From Oscillospiraceae bacterium (GTDB lineage Bacteria; Bacillota_A; Clostridia; Oscillospirales; Oscillospiraceae): a stretch of DNA of 52,795 nt. The notes under the pieces were generated by a model. It was not told where the DNA came from. It did no database searches and saw only the letters and a list, made by a program, of their open reading frames with translations. Location of the stretch: assembly GCA_902786615.1 (NCBI GenBank), contig CADADE010000020.1, positions 1 through 52,795 on the forward strand. Reading direction: 5' to 3'. Every line of letters begins with the position of its first letter. The stretch's first letter is position 1. Position numbers and translations under genes: made by a program. This document shows, piece by piece, positions 49,324 through 52,795 of the stretch.

Positions 49324-51366
49324 ATGAAAAAGCTGCTCGGCATCCTGCTGGCGCTTGCGATGCTGGCGTCGCTGACCGTACCCGCCTTTGCCGACGAGCC
49401 GGATTACACCACCGGCACGCCCTGGCTCTGCATCGACCTGGACGGCGTCGTGACCGCAGACACCCCCGCCGATCTCAAGGACAACTTTGCCCTTGCGGTC
49501 AACAAGGACAAGATCCTCGCACTGGAGATCCCGGAGGGTCGTGCCTTCGGCGGCACGGTGGCGAGCGTGGCGCTCAAGCAGGCGGAGGATCTCAAGAACA
49601 TGTTCCTCGGCGACGCGCCGGAGGGGCATGACGCAAGGCTCGCCTATGACCTCTTTCAGCTGATGATGGACTGGGACAGCCGCAACGCGCTGGGCGTCGC
49701 CCCGCTCAAGGAGCAGATCGCCCCCGTGGAGGCCATCGACTCGATCGAGAAGCTGAGCGCGTATTTCGTCGAGACCCGTGACGAGGACGAGCTTGCCTCG
49801 CTCTATTTTGCCGGCTCCTCTCAGGATCAGTTGGATTCCAACAGGCATGTGCTTGCCGTGTCGGATGTCGCCCTGCTGCTGGGAGACTCCGCCGAGTATG
49901 AAAAGCTGACCGACTACGGCGCTATCAAAAAGGAAGCCATCACGGAGCTTGCGCGCAAGATGCTGGTCAAGCTCGGCTATACCGAGGACGAGGCGCAGCA
50001 GAAAATCGACAACTGCTTTGCCTTTGAGACAATGCTGGCTCCCGCTCTGTACACCAATGAGGATCAGAACAAGCCGGACTATCTGGAGAAGATACTCAAC
50101 TTCTACAGCTATGATGAGATGAAGGCGGCGGAGGGCCCGCTCCCGATCCTGGAGGATATGGCGGCGATGGGCTACCCTGAGACAGATCGCTATCAGATCG
50201 AAAACCCGGACGGTCTTAAAAAGCTGATCGAGCTCTATACCGACGAAAACCTGCCCCTCATCAAAGACTATCTGATCATAATCGGAACGCTCGGCGCGGC
50301 CGGAAGCCTTGACCGCGAGTGCTATGAATGGAGCTATGCCTGCAACAACGCAGTTTCCGGCGCGAACGGCATGCTCGACGACGAGACGGTGTTTTCCAAT
50401 GCGGTTTCGACAGCGCTGGCATGGCCTGTGGCGCAGCTCTACACCCAGACCTACCTCAAACAGGAGGACAAGGATCGCATCATGGACATGATGAAGCAGA
50501 TCCTGGATACCTATCACGGCATCATCGAGGAGGCTGACTTCCTCTCTGACGCGACCCGCGAAAAGGCCATCGAGAAGCTGGACGCCATCGAGCCGCGCAG
50601 CCTGTACCCCGACAGCTGGGACAAATACGCCTGCGACGGACTGGACTTCGACGGGCCGGAGAAGGGCGGCACGCTCTGGGAGGCCTCCCGGCGCATCGCC
50701 GCGTACAATATCGCCAAGAGCATCAAGGAGTTCCCCGATCCCGTGGACAAGGAAAAGTGGCCTATGCCGCCGACAATCGTCAACTGCTTCTATGACTGGA
50801 CGACCAACACCATCACGATCCTCGGCGCCTTTGCCCAGGGCGGTCTTTACAACAGCGACATGAGCGACGAGGAAGTGCTGGCCAAGCTCGGCTGCGTGAT
50901 CGGCCATGAGATCTCCCACGGCTTCGACTCCAAGGGCGCGCAGTTCGACAAGAACGGCGACATGGCCTCCTGGTGGACGGACGAGGACTATGCTACTTTC
51001 CTTGCCCGCAACCAGAAAATGGTGGACTACTACAACGCCATGCACCCCTGGGAGGGGCAGGACTTCTACGGCAGCATCATGACCGGCGAGGCCGGGGCCG
51101 ATATGGCGGGCATGAAGGCCGTGCTGCGCCTTGCCGCCCAGAGGGAAAACTTCGACTATGACGCCTTCTTCCGCGCCTTTGCCGACGTCTGGCTCGAAAA
51201 GGGCAGCCTGCAGAGCGCCTATTCGAGCATCAACAACGTGCATCCGATGTCTTATCTGCGCATCAACTGCACGCTCCAGCAGTTTGACGAGTTCCTGGAC
51301 TTCTACGGCATCACCGAGGGCGACGGCATGTACCTTGCTCCGGAGGATCGCGTGATCGTGTGGTAA
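49324..51366 (+). CDS. Secreted M13-family zinc metallopeptidase
   Basis: 680 residues. The signal peptide (MKKLLGILLALAMLASLTVP, cut after AFA) is followed by the neprilysin-like fold. The zinc motif is HEISH in VIGHEISHGFDSKGAQFDKNG, and the third ligand Glu lies in TGEAGADMAG, where most M13 enzymes have ENIAD. NAFY-like substrate segment reads NCFYDWTTNTITI. It is exported and, lacking a lipobox or anchor, probably released; it should cut short peptides. GGAAGGAG lies before ATG. The unknown secreted protein follows after 22 bp. Confidence 0.93.
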   Translation: MKKLLGILLALAMLASLTVPAFADEPDYTTGTPWLCIDLDGVVTADTPADLKDNFALAVNKDKILALEIPEGRAFGGTVASVALKQAEDLKNMFLGDAPEGHDARLAYDLFQLMMDWDSRNALGVAPLKEQIAPVEAIDSIEKLSAYFVETRDEDELASLYFAGSSQDQLDSNRHVLAVSDVALLLGDSAEYEKLTDYGAIKKEAITELARKMLVKLGYTEDEAQQKIDNCFAFETMLAPALYTNEDQNKPDYLEKILNFYSYDEMKAAEGPLPILEDMAAMGYPETDRYQIENPDGLKKLIELYTDENLPLIKDYLIIIGTLGAAGSLDRECYEWSYACNNAVSGANGMLDDETVFSNAVSTALAWPVAQLYTQTYLKQEDKDRIMDMMKQILDTYHGIIEEADFLSDATREKAIEKLDAIEPRSLYPDSWDKYACDGLDFDGPEKGGTLWEASRRIAAYNIAKSIKEFPDPVDKEKWPMPPTIVNCFYDWTTNTITILGAFAQGGLYNSDMSDEEVLAKLGCVIGHEISHGFDSKGAQFDKNGDMASWWTDEDYATFLARNQKMVDYYNAMHPWEGQDFYGSIMTGEAGADMAGMKAVLRLAAQRENFDYDAFFRAFADVWLEKGSLQSAYSSINNVHPMSYLRINCTLQQFDEFLDFYGITEGDGMYLAPEDRVIVW

Positions 51367-51388
51367 AACGAAAGAAGGAAAAACCGGT

Positions 51389-52072
51389 ATGCGAAAAGGA
51401 ATCATTTCCGCACTGTGCGTGTTTGTGTGCCTGTGCGTGATCCTGAGCGCGGGCGCTGCTGCCGACACCGGAAAAACGGACAGAGCCCCCTTCGCCTATG
51501 AGCATGACCCGCGGGACAATCCCAGCGCCATGCGGGATGTCGTATATAATCCCGACGCGGTTTACTGCTTCTCTCCAAGCAAGGCGGAGGAATCCACGCT
51601 GAAAGACTATGCAGACGCCATTGACTGGACAGATGAAAAACAGGTCGCCAAGGCCCGCGGGCAGCGCCTGGCTTATCACGACAGCATGCAAGAACTGTAT
51701 GATATCATCCTGGACATGGTCAAGGCCGACGAAGAGATCGAGACGATCGCACGCGCCGTCAGCCGGCGCCGCAATGAGCTGCGCCTGGAAGCCAGTAAGG
51801 ACGACCCCGAGGGGCTGGCGCTCACCAAAAAACGGAACCTGGAGACCTACGGCAATGAGCTTGGCCCCACACCGGAATGGCTGTATGAAAAATACGGCTC
51901 CTGGGAAGAGGTGCTGATCAAGGCTCTGGGAACCAACGCAGGTATGGACGCCTGCTTGGGCCTCTACGACGAATATTACTATCTCTACAATCTGGAGAAC
52001 GGGATCGACGCCGGAGCGCCCCTTCAGGAACAGCCCGCCCCCGACAGCAGTGACGCGGCCCGGGTGGCCTGA
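51389..52072 (+). CDS. Secreted protein of unknown function
   Basis: 227 residues. A signal peptide (MRKGIISALCVFVCLCVILS, cut near AGAAA) is followed by a mostly helical, charged domain (DNPSAMRDVVYNPDAVYCFSPS, then long helices about 70-160). I do not recognise the family. AGAAGGA precedes ATG, and it is cotranscribed with the M13 peptidase, 22 bp upstream, so it may be an accessory or substrate. It ends at a terminator. Confidence 0.82.
   Translation: MRKGIISALCVFVCLCVILSAGAAADTGKTDRAPFAYEHDPRDNPSAMRDVVYNPDAVYCFSPSKAEESTLKDYADAIDWTDEKQVAKARGQRLAYHDSMQELYDIILDMVKADEEIETIARAVSRRRNELRLEASKDDPEGLALTKKRNLETYGNELGPTPEWLYEKYGSWEEVLIKALGTNAGMDACLGLYDEYYYLYNLENGIDAGAPLQEQPAPDSSDAARVA

Positions 52073-52795
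<723 letters not shown>

Overview
The window looks like a GC-rich, Gram-positive gut-type Clostridia chromosome, most likely Oscillospiraceae/Ruminococcaceae-like. The reasons are strong AGGAGG ribosome sites, TTGACA-17-TATAAT promoters, lipobox lipoproteins, and HPr kinase, WhiA, RapZ, rubrerythrin, MgtE and dimeric GlyRS. The family placement is inference. No tRNA, rRNA or CRISPR array was seen.

Layout. 1-2.2 kb: a partial secreted-protein gene (minus) next to a tyrosine recombinase. 2.3-8.5 kb: a lipoprotein, then mgtE behind a long leader with a small upstream ORF, rubrerythrin, a glutaredoxin-like protein, a PHP phosphatase, an aminotransferase and a phosphodiesterase. 8.5-11 kb: three copies of a compact convergent two-RNA element, each with a 27-37 codon peptide gene, around a sortase-like lipoprotein. 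11.4-12.4 kb: a full-length mosaic paralogue of the first gene, with a strong promoter. 12.6-15.5 kb: a LysM mini-protein, a MITE-like palindrome, and an operon of a beta-lactamase-fold membrane protein and a circularly permuted solute-binding lipoprotein. 15.7-19.6 kb: carbonic anhydrase, a beta-CASP nuclease and a pseudokinase/C-type lectin membrane protein. 19.7-29 kb: rpmB, then the conserved hprK-murB-rapZ-whiA-dnaE cluster (yvcK absent, a foreign-looking small gene inserted) and an acyltransferase. 29-34.4 kb (minus): a YczE-like membrane protein, a REC/GGDEF/EAL regulator, an rRNA/tRNA methyltransferase and proS. 34.5-39.2 kb: a DUF1700-like operon, a Lar-like zinc ribbon, pssA-psd and a DUF975 protein. 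39.3-45.5 kb: a CDF transporter, trkA-trkH potassium uptake, and a deacetylase/sugar transferase/formyltransferase operon. 45.7-52.8 kb: glyS behind tandem repeats, nadE with a dead glutaminase domain, an M13 peptidase with a secreted partner, and the start of gdhA.

The best candidate for an undescribed system is the family of three convergent elements at 8520-8807, 10088-10538 and 10554-10890. Each has two facing promoters with 17-bp spacers, a shared hairpin at the meeting point that also encodes the end of a small basic peptide with core LTFHxxxWTVTxxV, and the same short sequence at the 5' end of both RNAs. The layout recalls type I toxin-antitoxin loci such as par of pAD1, but the peptide is not Fst-like. 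Next in interest are the mosaic inverted secreted-protein paralogues beside a recombinase, the circularly permuted binding protein, the NAD synthetase that has lost all three glutaminase catalytic residues, and the mgtE and glyS leaders. All calls come from reading the sequence; no database search was run.
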